Part shown: positions 22,027 through 35,160 of the stretch, piece after piece
How positions within the stretch are numbered: the stretch's first letter is position 1
Layout: every line of letters starts with the position of its first letter
Source of the DNA: Loxodes magnus
Lineage: Eukaryota > Ciliophora > Karyorelictea > Loxodida > Loxodidae
Direction: 5' to 3'
Assembly (NCBI GenBank): GCA_946699065.1
Contig: CAMPDV010002818.1
Span: 1 to 64,000, forward strand
DNA length: 64,000 bases
Notes under the pieces: generated by a model
Told to the model about the DNA's origin: nothing
Database searches by the model: none
What the model saw: only the letters and a program-made list of their open reading frames with translations
Translations under genes and position numbers: made by a program

Positions 22027-25000
22027 CTTTGAGAAGTAATAAGTATTTAGAAAAGTGAAGAAGTAAAGTAAGAAAGGAAGATAGAATTTCAGTTTTAAAG
22101 ATTATGCTTTGAGAAGTAATAAGTATTTTTAAAAGTGAAGAAGTAAAGTAAGAAAGGAAGATAGAATTTCAGTTTTAAAGATTATGCTTTGAGAAGTAAT
22201 AAGTATTTAGAAAAGTGAAGAAGTAAAGTAAAAAAAGAAGATAGAATTTCAGTTTTAAAGATTATGCTTTGAGAAGTAATAAGTATTTAGAAAAGTGAAT
22301 AAGTAAAGTAAGAAAAGAAGATAGAATTTCAGTTTTAAGGAGTTTGCTTTGAGAGTAATAAGTATTTAGAAAAGTGAAGAAGTAAAGTAAGAAAGGAAGA
22401 TAGAATTTTTGTTTTAAGGAGTATGCTTTGAGAAGTAATAAGTATTTTTAAAAGTGAAGAAGTAAAGTAAGAAAAGAAGATAGAATTTCAGTTTTAAGGA
22501 GTATGCTTTGAGAGTAATAAGTATTTTGAAAAGTGAAGAAGTAAAGTAAGAAAAGAAGATAGAATTTCAGTTTTAAGGAGTATGCTTCGAGAAGTAATAA
22601 ATATTTAGAAAAGTGAAGAAGTAAAGTAAGAAAAGAAGATAGAATTTCAGTTTTAAGGATTATGCTTTTAAAGGTAATAAGTATTTAGAAAAGTGAAGAA
22701 GTAAAGTAAGAAAAGAAGATAGAATTTCAGTTTTAAAGTTATGCTTTGAGAAGTAATAAATATTTAGAAAATTGAAGAAGTAAAGTAAGAAAAGAAGATA
22801 GAATTTCAGTTTTAAAGATTATGCTTTGAGAGTAATAAGTATTTAGAAAAGTGAAGAAGTAAAGTAAGAAAAGAAGATAGAATTTCAGTTTTAAGGAGTA
22901 TGCTTTGAGAGTAATAAGTATTTAGAAAAGTGAAGAAGTAAAGTAAGAAAGGAAGATAGAATTTCAGTTTTAAGGAGTATGCTTTGAGAAGTAATAAGTA
23001 TTTAGAAAAGTGAAGAAGTAAAGTAAGAAAGGAAGATAGAATTTCAGTTTTAAAGATTATGCTTTTAAAGGTAATAAGTATTTTGAAAAGTGAAGAAGTA
23101 AAGTAAGAAAGGAAGATAGAATTTCAGTTTTAAAGATTATGCTTTGAGAGTAATAAGTATTTTGAAAAGTGAAGAAGTAAAGTAAGAAAGGAAGATAGAA
23201 TTTCAGTTTTAAGGAGTATGCTTCGAGAAGTAATAAATATTTAGAAAAGTGAAGAAGTAAAGTAAGAAAAGAAGATAGAATTTCAGTTTTAAGGATTATG
23301 CTTCGAGAAGTAATAAGTATTTAGAAAAGTGAAGAAGTAAAGTAAGAAAGGAAGATAGAATTTCAGTTTTAAGGAGTATGCTTCGAGAAGTAATAAGTAT
23401 TTAGAAAAGTGAAGAAGTAAAGTAAGAAAGGAAGATAGAATTTCAGTTTTAAGGAGTTTGCTTCGAGAAGTAATAAGTATTTTGAAAAGTGAAGAAGTAA
23501 AGTAAGAAAAGAAGATAGAATTTCAGTTTTAAAGATTATGATTTTAGAGGTAATAAGTATTTTGAAAAGTGAAGAAGTAAAGTAAGAAAGGAAGATAGAA
23601 TTTCAGTTTTAAGGAGTATGCTTTGAGAAGTAATAAGTATTTTGAAAAGTGAATAAGTAAAGTAAGAAAAGAAGATAGAATTTCAGTTTTAAGGAGTTTG
23701 CTTTGAGAAGTAATAAGTATTTTGAAAAGTGAAGAAGTAAAGTAAGAAAAGAAGATAGAATTTCAGTTTTAAAGATTATGCTTTGAGAGTAATAAGTATT
23801 TAGAAAAGTGAAGAAGTAAAGTAAGAAAAGAAGATAGAATTTCAGTTTTAAAGATTATGCTTTGAGAGTAATAAGTATTTAGAAAAGTGAAGAAGTAAAG
23901 TAAGAAAGGAAGATAGAATTTCAGTTTTAAAGATTATGCTTTGAGAAGTAATAAGTATTTAGAAAAGTGAATAAGTAAAGTAAGAAAAGAAGATAGAATT
24001 TCAGTTTTAAGGAGTTTGCTTTGAGAGTAATAAGTATTTTTAAAAGTGAAGAAGTAAAGTAAGAAAAGAAGATAGAATTTCAGTTTTAAGGAGTATGCTT
24101 TGAGAGTAATAAGTATTTTGAAAAGTGAAGAAGTAAAGTAAGAAAAGAAGATAGAATTTCAGTTTTAAGGAGTATGCTTCGAGAAGTAATAAATATTTAG
24201 AAAAGTGAAGAAGTAAAGTAAGAAAAGAAGATAGAATTTCAGTTTTAAGGATTATGCTTTTAGAAGTAATAAGTATTTAGAAAAGTGAAGAAGTAAAGTA
24301 AGAAAGGAAGATAGAATTTCAGTTTTAAAGATTATGCTTTTAAAGGTAATAAGTATTTAGAAAAGTGAAGAAGTAAAGTAAGAAAGGAAGATAGAATTTC
24401 AGTTTTAAGGAGTTTGCTTCGAGAAGTAATAAATATTTAGAAAAGTGAAGAAGTAAAGTAAGAAAAGAAGATAGAATTTCAGTTTTAAGGAGTTTGCTTT
24501 GAGAGTAATAAGTATTTTGAAAAGTGAAGAAGTAAAGTAAGAAAAGAAGATAGAATTTCAGTTTTAAAGATTATGCTTTGAGAGTAATAAGTATTTTGAA
24601 AAGTGAAGAAGTAAAGTAAGAAAAGAAGATAGAATTTCAGTTTTAAAGATTATGCTTTGAGAGTAATAAGTATTTAGAAAAGTGAAGAAGTAAAGTAAGA
24701 AAGGAAGATAGAATTTCAGTTTTAAGGAGTATGCTTCGAGAAGTAATAAATATTTAGAAAAGTGAAGAAGTAAAGTAAGAAAAGAAGATAGAATTTCAGT
24801 TTTAAGGAGTATGCTTCGAGAAGTAATAAGTATTTAGAAAAGTGAAGAAGTAAAGTAAGAAAGGAAGATAGAATTTCAGTTTTAAAGATTATGCTTTGAG
24901 AAGTAATAAGTATTTTGAAAAGTGAAGAAGTAAAGTAAGAAAGGAAGATAGAATTTCAGTTTTAAGGAGTTTGCTTTGAGAGTAATAAGTATTTTGAAAA

Positions 25001-27254
25001 GTGAAGAAGTAAAGTAAGAAAAGAAGATAGAATTTCAGTTTTAAAGATTATGCTTTTAGAGGTAATAAGTATTTTGAAAAGTGAAGAAGTAAAGTAAGAA
25101 AGGAAGATAGAATTTCAGTTTTAAGGAGTTTGCTTTGAGAGTAATAAGTATTTTGAAAAGTGAAGAAGTAAAGTAAGAAAAGAAGATAGAATTTCAGTTT
25201 TAAAGATTATGCTTTTAGAGGTAATAAGTATTTTTAAAAATGAAGAAGTAAAGTAAGAAAGGAAGATAGAATTTCAGTTTTAAGGAGTATGCTTTGAGAA
25301 GTAATAAGTATTTTTAAAAGTGAAGAAGTAAAGTAAGAAAAGAAGATAGAATTTCAGTTTTAAAGAGTATGCTTTGAGAGTAATAAGTATTTTTAAAAGT
25401 GAAGAAGTAAAGTAAGAAAGGAAGATAGAATTTCAGTTTTAAGGAGTTTGCTTTGAGAGTAATAAGTATTTAGAAAAGTGAAGAAGTAAAGTAAGAAAGG
25501 AAGATAGAATTTCAGTTTTAAAGATTATGCTTTTAAAGGTAATAAGTATTTAGAAAAGTGAAGAAGTAAAGTAAGAAAAGAAGATAGAATTTCAGTTTTA
25601 AGGATTATGCTTCGAGAAGTAATAAGTATTTAGAAAAGTGAAGAAGTAAAGTAAGAAAAGAAGATAGAATTTCAGTTTTAAGGATTATGCTTCGAGAAGT
25701 AATAAGTATTTAGAAAAGTGAAGAAGTAAAGTAAGAAAGGAAGATAGAATTTCAGTTTTAAAGATTATGCTTTGAGAAGTAATAAGTATTTTTAAAAGTG
25801 AAGAAGTAAAGTAAGAAAAGAAGATAGAATTTCAGTTTTAAGGAGTATGCTTTTAAAGGTATAAGTATTTTGAAAAGTGAAGAAGTAAAGTAAGAAAAGA
25901 AGATAGAATTTCAGTTTTAAGGAGTATGCTTTGAGAAGTAATAAGTATTTAGAAAAGTGAAGAAGTAAAGTAAGAAAAGAAGATAGAATTTCAGTTTTAA
26001 GGATTATGCTTCGAGAAGTAATAAGTATTTAGAAAAGTGAAGAAGTAAAGTAAGAAAAGAAGATAGAATTTCAGTTTTAAAGATTATGCTTTTAAAGGTA
26101 ATAAGTATTTAGAAAAGTGAAGAAGTAAAGTAAGAAAAGAAGATAGAATTTCAGTTTTAAGGAGTTTGCTTTGAGAGTAATAAGTATTTTGAAAAGTGAA
26201 GAAGTAAAGTAAGAAAAGAAGATAGAATTTCAGTTTTAAAGATTATGATTTTAGAGGTAATAAGTATTTTGAAAAGTGAAGAAGTAAAGTAAGAAAGGAA
26301 GATAGAATTTCAGTTTTAAGGAGTATGCTTTGAGAAGTAATAAGTATTTTGAAAAGTGAATAAGTAAAGTAAGAAAAGAAGATAGAATTTCAGTTTTAAG
26401 GAGTTTGCTTTGAGAGTAATAAGTATTTTGAAAAGTGAAGAAGTAAAGTAAGAAAAGAAGATAGAATTTCAGTTTTAAAGATTATGATTTTAGAGGTAAT
26501 AAGTATTTTGAAAAGTGAGGAAGTAAAGTAAGAAAGGAAGATAGAATTTCAGTTTTAAGGAGTATGCTTTGAGAGTAATAAGTATTTAGAAAAGTGAAGA
26601 AGTAAAGTAAGAAAGGAAGATAGAATTTCAGTTTTAAGAAGTTTGCTTTGAGAAGTAATAAGTATTTAGAAAAGTGAAGAAGTAAAGTAAGAAAGGAAGA
26701 TAGAATTTCAGTTTTAAAGATTATGCTTTGAGAGTAATAAGTATTTAGAAAAGTGAAGAAGTAAAGTAAGAAAGGAAGATAGAATTTCAGTTTTAAGGAG
26801 TTTGCTTTGAGAGTAATAAGTATTTTGAAAAGTGAAGAAGTAAAGTAAGAAAAGAAGATAGAATTTCAGTTTTAAAGATTATGCTTTGAGAGTAATAAGT
26901 ATTTTGAAAAGTGAAGAAGTAAAGTAAGAAAAGAAGATAGAATTTCAGTTTTAAAGATTATGCTTTGAGAGTAATAAGTATTTAGAAAAGTGAAGAAGTA
27001 AAGTAAGAAAGGAAGATAGAATTTCAGTTTTAAGGAGTATGCTTCGAGAAGTAATAAATATTTAGAAAAGTGAAGAAGTAAAGTAAGAAAAGAAGATAGA
27101 ATTTCAGTTTTAAGGAGTATGCTTCGAGAAGTAATAAGTATTTAGAAAAGTGAAGAAGTAAAGTAAGAAAAGAAGATAGAATTTCAGTTTTAAGGAGTAT
27201 GCTTCGAGAAGTAATAAGTATTTTGAAAAGTGAAGAAGTAAAGTAAGAAAGGAA

Positions 27255-27768
27255 GATAGAATTTCAGTTTTAAAGATTATGCTTTTAAAGGTAATAAGTA
27301 TTTAGAAAAGTGAAGAAGTAAAGTAAGAAAAGAAGATAGAATTTCAGTTTTAAGGAGTATGCTTCGAGAAGTAATAAGTATTTTGAAAAGTGAAGAAGTA
27401 AAGTAAGAAAGGAAGATAGAATTTCAGTTTTAAGGAGTATGCTTTGAGAAGTAATAAGTATTTTGAAAGTGAAGAAGTAAAGTAAGAAAAGAAGATAGGA
27501 AAAGTGAAGAAGTAAAGTAAGAAAGGAAGATAGAATTTCAGTTTTAAAGATTATGCTTTTAAAGGTAATAAGTATTTAGAAAAGTGAAGAAGTAAAGTAA
27601 GAAAAGAAGATAGAATTTCAGTTTTAAGGAGTATGCTTCGAGAAGTAATAAGTATTTTGAAAAGTGAAGAAGTAAAGTAAGAAAGGAAGATAGAATTTCA
27701 GTTTTAAGGAGTATGCTTTGAGAAGTAATAAGTATTTTGAAAAGTGAAGAAGTAAAGTAAGAAAAGAA
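27255..27768 (+). repeat. Tandem 274-bp duplication around a truncated monomer
   Basis: Three monomers (TTAAAGGTAA; CGAGAAG/TATTTTG; TGAGAAG/TATTTTG) are followed by a 35-bp monomer stub at 27,494-27,528. The same three monomers then start again at 27,529. The repeat offset is 274 bp, equal to 239 plus 35. The first copy also lacks one A near 27,465. An exchange or slippage event that was out of register by part of a monomer would explain it. Only this place in the left domain shows such a short stub. Confidence 0.8.
27494..27528 (+). repeat. Truncated 35-bp monomer
   Basis: The monomer starts GATAG and jumps directly to GAAAAGTGAAGAAG. The roughly 45 bases that normally lie between, monomer positions about 6-50, are absent. 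The last five or so bases before the gap and after it are similar (GATAG/TTTAG before GAAAAG), so a small microhomology may have guided the deletion. Confidence 0.85.
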
Positions 27769-30700
27769 GATAGAATTTCAGTTTTAAGGAGTATGCTTCG
27801 AGAAGTAATAAATATTTAGAAAAGTGAAGAAGTAAAGTAAGAAAAGAAGATAGAATTTCAGTTTTAAGGATTATGCTTCGAGAAGTAATAAGTATTTAGA
27901 AAAGTGAAGAAGTAAAGTAAGAAAGGAAGATAGAATTTCAGTTTTAAAGATTATGCTTTTAAAGGTAATAAGTATTTAGAAAAGTGAAGAAGTAAAGTAA
28001 GAAAGGAAGATAGAATTTCAGTTTTAAAGATTATGCTTTGAGAAGTAATAAGTATTTTTAAAAGTGAAGAAGTAAAGTAAGAAAAGAAGATAGAATTTCA
28101 GTTTTAAAGATTATGATTTTAGAGGTAATAAGTATTTTGAAAAGTGAAGAAGTAAAGTAAGAAAGGAAGATAGAATTTCAGTTTTAAGGAGTATGCTTTG
28201 AGAAGTAATAAGTATTTTGAAAAGTGAATAAGTAAAGTAAGAAAAGAAGATAGAATTTCAGTTTTAAGGAGTTTGCTTTGAGAAGTAATAAGTATTTTTA
28301 AAAGTGAAGAAGTAAAGTAAGAAAGGAAGATAGAATTTCAGTTTTAAGGAGTTTGCTTTGAGAGTAATAAGTATTTAGAAAAGTGAAGAAGTAAAGTAAG
28401 AAAGGAAGATAGAATTTCAGTTTTAAGGAGTATGCTTTGAGAGTAATAAGTATTTAGAAAAGTGAAGAAGTAAAGTAAGAAAAGAAGATAGAATTTCAGT
28501 TTTAAGGAGTATGCTTCGAGAAGTAATAAATATTTAGAAAAGTGAAGAAGTAAAGTAAGAAAAGAAGATAGAATTTCAGTTTTAAGGAGTATGCTTTTAA
28601 AGGTATAAGTATTTAGAAAAGTGAAGAAGTAAAGTAAGAAAGGAAGATAGAATTTCAGTTTTAAAGATTATGCTTTGAGAAGTAATAAGTATTTTGAAAA
28701 GTGAAGAAGTAAAGTAAGAAAAGAAGATAGAATTTCAGTTTTAAAGATTATGATTTTAGAGGTAATAAGTATTTTGAAAAGTGAAGAAGTAAAGTAAGAA
28801 AGGAAGATAGAATTTCAGTTTTAAGGAGTTTGCTTTGAGAAGTAATAAGTATTTTGAAAAGTGAAGAAGTAAAGTAAGAAAAGAAGATAGAATTTCAGTT
28901 TTAAATATTATGCTTTGAGAGTAATAAGTATTTAGAAAAGTGAAGAAGTAAAGTAAGAAAAGAAGATAGAATTTCAGTTTTAAGGAGTATGCTTCGAGAA
29001 GTAATAAGTATTTTGAAAAGTGAAGAAGTAAAGTAAGAAAGGAAGATAGAATTTCAGTTTTAAGGAGTATGCTTTGAGAAGTAATAAGTATTTAGAAAAG
29101 TGAAGAAGTAAAGTAAGAAAAGAAGATAGAATTTCAGTTTTAAGGAGTATGCTTCGAGAAGTAATAAATATTTAGAAAAGTGAAGAAGTAAAGTAAGAAA
29201 AGAAGATAGAATTTCAGTTTTAAGGAGTATGCTTCGAGAAGTAATAAGTATTTAGAAAAGTGAAGAAGTAAAGTAAGAAAGGAAGATAGAATTTCAGTTT
29301 TAAGGAGTATGCTTTGAGAAGTAATAAGTATTTTGAAAAGTGAAGAAGTAAAGTAAGAAAAGAAGATAGAATTTCAGTTTTAAGGAGTATGCTTCGAGAA
29401 GTAATAAATATTTAGAAAAGTGAAGAAGTAAAGTAAGAAAAGAAGATAGAATTTCAGTTTTAAGGAGTATGCTTCGAGAAGTAATAAGTATTTAGAAAAG
29501 TGAAGAAGTAAAGTAAGAAAGGAAGATAGAATTTCAGTTTTAAAGATTATGCTTTGAGAAGTAATAAGTATTTTTAAAAGTGAAGAAGTAAAGTAAGAAA
29601 AGAAGATAGAATTTCAGTTTTAAAGATTATGATTTTAGAGGTAATAAGTATTTTGAAAAGTGAAGAAGTAAAGTAAGAAAGGAAGATAGAATTTCAGTTT
29701 TAAGGAGTATGCTTTGAGAAGTAATAAGTATTTTGAAAAGTGAATAAGTAAAGTAAGAAAAGAAGATAGAATTTCAGTTTTAAGGAGTTTGCTTTGAGAA
29801 GTAATAAGTATTTTGAAAAGTGAAGAAGTAAAGTAAGAAAAGAAGATAGAATTTCAGTTTTAAAGATTATGCTTTGAGAGTAATAAGTATTTTGAAAAGT
29901 GAAGAAGTAAAGTAAGAAAGGAAGATAGAATTTCAGTTTTAAGGAGTATGCTTTGAGAGTAATAAGTATTTAGAAAAGTGAAGAAGTAAAGTAAGAAAAG
30001 AAGATAGAATTTCAGTTTTAAGGAGTATGCTTCGAGAAGTAATAAGTATTTAGAAAAGTGAAGAAGTAAAGTAAGAAAGGAAGATAGAATTTCAGTTTTA
30101 AAGATTATGCTTTGAGAAGTAATAAGTATTTTTAAAAGTGAAGAAGTAAAGTAAGAAAGGAAGATAGAATTTCAGTTTTAAGGAGTTTGCTTTGAGAGTA
30201 ATAAGTATTTTGAAAAGTGAAGAAGTAAAGTAAGAAAAGAAGATAGAATTTCAGTTTTAAAGATTATGCTTTTAGAGGTAATAAGTATTTTTAAAAGTGA
30301 AGAAGTAAAGTAAGAAAGGAAGATAGAATTTCAGTTTTAAGGAGTATGCTTTGAGAAGTAATAAGTATTTTTAAAAGTGAAGAAGTAAAGTAAGAAAAGA
30401 AGATAGAATTTCAGTTTTAAAGAGTATGCTTTGAGAGTAATAAGTATTTTTAAAAGTGAAGAAGTAAAGTAAGAAAAGAAGATAGAATTTCAGTTTTAAG
30501 GAGTATGCTTTTAAAGGTAATAAGTATTTTGAAAAGTAAATAAGTAAAGTAAGAAAAGAAGATAGAATTTCAGTTTTAAGGAGTATGCTTTTAAAGGTAT
30601 AAGTATTTTTAAAAGTAAATAAGTAAAGTAAGAAAAGAAGATAGAATTTCAGTTTTAAGGAGTATGCTTTGAGAGTAATAAGTATTTTTAAAAGTGAAGA

Positions 30701-31274
30701 AGTAAAGTAAGAAAGGAAGATAGAATTTCAGTTTTAAGGAGTATGCTTTGAGAAGTAATAAGTATTTAGAAAAGTGAAGAAGTAAAGTAAGAAAAGAAGA
30801 TAGAATTTCAGTTTTAAGGAGTATGCTTTGAGAGTAATAAGTATTTTTAAAAGTGAAGAAGTAAAGTAAGAAAAGAAGATAGAATTTCAGTTTTAAGGAG
30901 TTTGCTTTGAGAGTAATAAGTATTTTTAAAAGTAAATAAGTAAAGTAAGAAAGGAAGATAGAATTTCAGTTTTAAGGAGTATGCTTTGAGAAGTAATAAG
31001 TATTTTGAAAAGTGAAGAAGTAAAGTAAGAAAGGAAGATAGAATTTCAGTTTTAAAGATTATGCTTTGAGAGTAATAAGTATTTTGAAAAGTGAAGAAGT
31101 AAAGTAAGAAAAGAAGATAGAATTTCAGTTTTAAAGATTATGCTTTGAGAAGTAATAAGTATTTTTAAAAGTGAAGAAGTAAAGTAAGAAAGGAAGATAG
31201 AATTTCAGTTTTAAAGATTATGCTTTTAAAGGTATAAGTATTTTTAAAAGTAAATAAGTAAAGTAAGAAAAGAA

Positions 31275-32856
31275 GATAGAATTTCAGTTTTAAGGAGTAT
31301 GCTTTGAGAGTAATAAGTATTTTGAAAAGTGAAGAAGTAAAGTAAGAAAAGAAGATAGAATTTCAGTTTTAAAGATTATGCTTTGAGAGTAATAAGTATT
31401 TAGAAAAGTGAAGAAGTAAAGTAAGAAAAGAAGATAGAATTTCAGTTTTAAGGAGTATGCTTTGAGAGTAATAAGTATTTTTAAAAGTGAAGAAGTAAAG
31501 TAAGAAAAGAAGATAGAATTTCAGTTTTAAGGAGTATGCTTTTAAAGGTATAAGTATTTTTAAAAGTGAAGAAGTAAAGTAAGAAAAGAAGATAGAATTT
31601 CAGTTTTAAGGAGTATGCTTTGAGAAGTAATAAGTATTTTGAAAAGTGAATAAGTAAAGTAAGAAAAGAAGATAGAATTTCAGTTTTAAGGAGTTTGCTT
31701 TGAGAGTAATAAGTATTTAGAAAAGTGAAGAAGTAAAGTAAGAAAAGAAGATAGAATTTCAGTTTTAAAGAGTATGCTTTGACAGTAATAAGTATTTTTA
31801 AAAGTGAAGAAGTAAAGTAAGAAAAGAAGATAGAATTTCAGTTTTAAGGAGTATGCTTTTAAAGGTATAAGTATTTTTAAAAGTGAAGAAGTAAAGTAAG
31901 AAAAGAAGATAGAATTTCAGTTTTAAGGAGTATGCTTTGAGAAGTAATAAGTATTTTGAAAAGTGAATAAGTAAAGTAAGAAAAGAAGATAGAATTTCAG
32001 TTTTAAGGAGTTTGCTTTGAGAGTAATAAGTATTTAGAAAAGTGAAGAAGTAAAGTAAGAAAAGAAGATAGAATTTCAGTTTTAAGGAGTATGCTTTGAG
32101 AGTAATAAGTATTTTTAAAAGTGAAGAAGTAAAGTAAGAAAAGAAGATAGAATTTCAGTTTTAAGGAGTATGCTTTTAAAGGTATAAGTATTTTTAAAAG
32201 TAAATAAGTAAAGTAAGAAAAGAAGATAGAATTTCAGTTTTAAGGAGTATGCTTTGAGAGTAATAAGTATTTTGAAAAGTGAAGAAGTAAAGTAAGAAAA
32301 GAAGATAGAATTTCAGTTTTAAAGATTATGCTTTGAGAGTAATAAGTATTTAGAAAAGTGAAGAAGTAAAGTAAGAAAAGAAGATAGAATTTCAGTTTTA
32401 AGGAGTATGCTTTGAGAGTAATAAGTATTTTTAAAAGTGAAGAAGTAAAGTAAGAAAAGAAGATAGAATTTCAGTTTTAAGGAGTATGCTTTTAAAGGTA
32501 TAAGTATTTTTAAAAGTAAATAAGTAAAGTAAGAAAAGAAGATAGAATTTCAGTTTTAAGGAGTATGCTTTGAGAGTAATAAGTATTTTGAAAAGTGAAG
32601 AAGTAAAGTAAGAAAAGAAGATAGAATTTCAGTTTTAAAGATTATGCTTTGAGAGTAATAAGTATTTAGAAAAGTGAAGAAGTAAAGTAAGAAAAGAAGA
32701 TAGAATTTCAGTTTTAAGGAGTATGCTTTGAGAGTAATAAGTATTTTTAAAAGTGAAGAAGTAAAGTAAGAAAAGAAGATAGAATTTCAGTTTTAAGGAG
32801 TATGCTTTTAAAGGTATAAGTATTTTTAAAAGTAAATAAGTAAAGTAAGAAAGGAA
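31275..32856 (+). repeat. Four-monomer HORs of 316 and 317 bp
   Basis: Four 79-bp monomers form a unit: TGAGAG/TATTTTG, AAAGATTATG/TATTTAG, TGAGAG/TATTTTTA, TTAAAGGTA/TATTTTTA. Units start at 31,275, 32,225 and 32,541. The last two are directly tandem with a 316-bp period, ending at 32,856. Between the first and second lies another four-monomer unit (TGAGAAG/GAATAAG; GGAGTTTG/TATTTAG; TATTTTTA; TTAAAGGTA) in tandem at 31,591 and 31,908, with a 317-bp period. These are among the most regular HORs of the left domain. Confidence 0.85.
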
Positions 32857-33094
32857 GATAGAATTTCAGTTTTAAGGAGTATGCTTTGAGAAGTAATAAG
32901 TATTTTGAAAAGTGAATAAGTAAAGTAAGAAAAGAAGATAGAATTTCAGTTTTAAGGAGTTTGCTTTGAGAGTAATAAGTATTTTGAAAAGTGAAGAAGT
33001 AAAGTAAGAAAAGAAGATAGAATTTCAGTTTTAAAGATTATGCTTTGAGAGTAATAAGTATTTAGAAAAGTGAAGAAGTAAAGTAAGAAAAGAA

Positions 33095-33884
33095 GATAGA
33101 ATTTCAGTTTTAAGGAGTTTGCTTTGAGAGTAATAAGTATTTTGAAAAGTGAAGAAGTAAAGTAAGAAAAGAAGATAGAATTTCAGTTTTAAAGATTATG
33201 CTTTGAGAGTAATAAGTATTTTTAAAAGTGAAGAAGTAAAGTAAGAAAAGAAGATAGAATTTCAGTTTTAAGGAGTATGCTTTGAGAGTAATAAGTATTT
33301 TTAAAAGTAAATAAGTAAAGTAAGAAAAGAAGATAGAATTTCAGTTTTAAGGAGTATGCTTTGAGAGTAATAAGTATTTTGAAAAGTGAAGAAGTAAAGT
33401 AAGAAAAGAAGATAGAATTTCAGTTTTAAAGATTATGCTTTGAGAGTAATAAGTATTTAGAAAAGTGAAGAAGTAAAGTAAGAAAAGAAGATAGAATTTC
33501 AGTTTTAAGGAGTTTGCTTTGAGAGTAATAAGTATTTTGAAAAGTGAAGAAGTAAAGTAAGAAAAGAAGATAGAATTTCAGTTTTAAAGATTATGCTTTG
33601 AGAGTAATAAGTATTTTTAAAAGTGAAGAAGTAAAGTAAGAAAAGAAGATAGAATTTCAGTTTTAAGGAGTATGCTTTGAGAGTAATAAGTATTTTTAAA
33701 AGTAAATAAGTAAAGTAAGAAAAGAAGATAGAATTTCAGTTTTAAGGAGTATGCTTTGAGAGTAATAAGTATTTTGAAAAGTGAAGAAGTAAAGTAAGAA
33801 AAGAAGATAGAATTTCAGTTTTAAAGATTATGCTTTGAGAGTAATAAGTATTTAGAAAAGTGAAGAAGTAAAGTAAGAAAAGAA
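33095..33884 (+). repeat. Five-monomer HOR, 395 bp, two tandem copies
   Basis: Five 79-bp monomers repeat exactly in tandem, with starts at 33,095 and 33,490. The order is GGAGTTTG/TATTTTG, AAAGATTATG/TATTTTTA, GGAGTATG/TATTTTTA with AAATAAG, GGAGTATG/TATTTTG, AAAGATTATG/TATTTAG. I see no difference between the copies, so the duplication is probably recent. It shares several monomers with the four-unit HOR just upstream and probably derives from it. Confidence 0.83.
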
Positions 33885-34679
33885 GATAGAATTTCAGTTT
33901 TAAGGAGTATGCTTTGAGATTAATAAGTATTTTGAAAAGTGAAGAAGTAAAGTAAGAAAGGAAGATAGAATTTCAGTTTTAAAGATTATGCTTTTAAAGG
34001 TAATAAGTATTTAGAAAAGTGAAGAAGTAAAGTAAGAAAAGAAGATAGAATTTCAGTTTTAAGGAGTATGCTTTGAGAAGTAATAAGTATTTTGAAAAGT
34101 GAATAAGTAAAGTAAGAAAAGAAGATAGAATTTCAGTTTTAAGGAGTATGCTTTGAGAGTAATAAGTATTTTGAAAAGTGAAGAAGTAAAGTAAGAAAGG
34201 AAGATAGAATTTCAGTTTTAAAGATTATGCTTTTAAAGGTAATAAGTATTTAGAAAAGTGAAGAAGTAAAGTAAGAAAGGAAGATAGAATTTCAGTTTTA
34301 AAGATTATGCTTTGAGAGTAATAAGTATTTTGAAAAGTGAATAAGTAAAGTAAGAAAAGAAGATAGAATTTCAGTTTTAAGGAGTTTGCTTTGAGAGTAA
34401 TAAGTATTTTGAAAAGTGAAGAAGTAAAGTAAGAAAGGAAGATAGAATTTCAGTTTTAAAGATTATGCTTTGAGAGTAATAAGTATTTTTAAAAGTGAAG
34501 AAGTAAAGTAAGAAAAGAAGATAGAATTTCAGTTTTAAGGAGTTTGCTTTGAGAGTAATAAGTATTTTGAAAAGTGAAGAAGTAAAGTAAGAAAGGAAGA
34601 TAGAATTTCAGTTTTAAAGATTATGCTTTGAGAGTAATAAGTATTTTGAAAAGTGAAGAAGTAAAGTAAGAAAAGAAGA

Positions 34680-35160
34680 TAGAATTTCAGTTTTAAAGAT
34701 TATGCTTTGAGAGTAATAAGTATTTTTAAAAGTGAAGAAGTAAAGTAAGAAAAGAAGATAGAATTTCAGTTTTAAAGATTATGCTTTGAGAGTAATAAGT
34801 ATTTAGAAAAGTGAAGAAGTAAAGTAAGAAAAGAAGATAGAATTTCAGTTTTAAAGAGTATGCTTTTAAAGGTAATAAGTATTTTGAAAAGTGAAGAAGT
34901 AAAGTAAGAAAAGAAGATAGAAATTTCAGTTTTAAGGAGTATGCTTTGAGAGTAATAAGTATTTTTAAAAGTGAAGAAGTAAAGTAAGAAAGGAAGATAG
35001 AATTTCAGTTTTAAGGAGTATGCTTTGAGAAGTAATAAGTATTTTGAAAAGTGAAGAAGTAAAGTAAGAAAAGAAGATAGAATTTCAGTTTTAAGGAGTA
35101 TGCTTTGAGAGTAAGTAATAAACATTTAGAAAAGTGAAGAAGTAAAGTAAGAAAAGAAGA
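34680..35160 (+). repeat. Monomers with small insertions (GAAATTT; GTAAGTAATAAACATTT)
   Basis: Two otherwise ordinary monomers carry small unique insertions. One has an extra A in GATAGAAATTTCAG near 34,920. The other has an extra GTAA in GAGAGTAAGTAATAAACATTT near 35,111-35,127, with a unique C in AAACATTT. The second creates a chance ATG on the - strand at 35,125 and opens a frame of 117 codons running down to 34,772. It has no composition or context that suggests a gene. Confidence 0.7.

Noticed and set aside
34772-35125. Open frame of 117 codons on the - strand
   Set aside because: It starts at a chance ATG made by the unique AAACATTT change and runs through the repeat in shifting frames. 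No domain, no ribosome-binding or promoter context, and repeat-derived composition.
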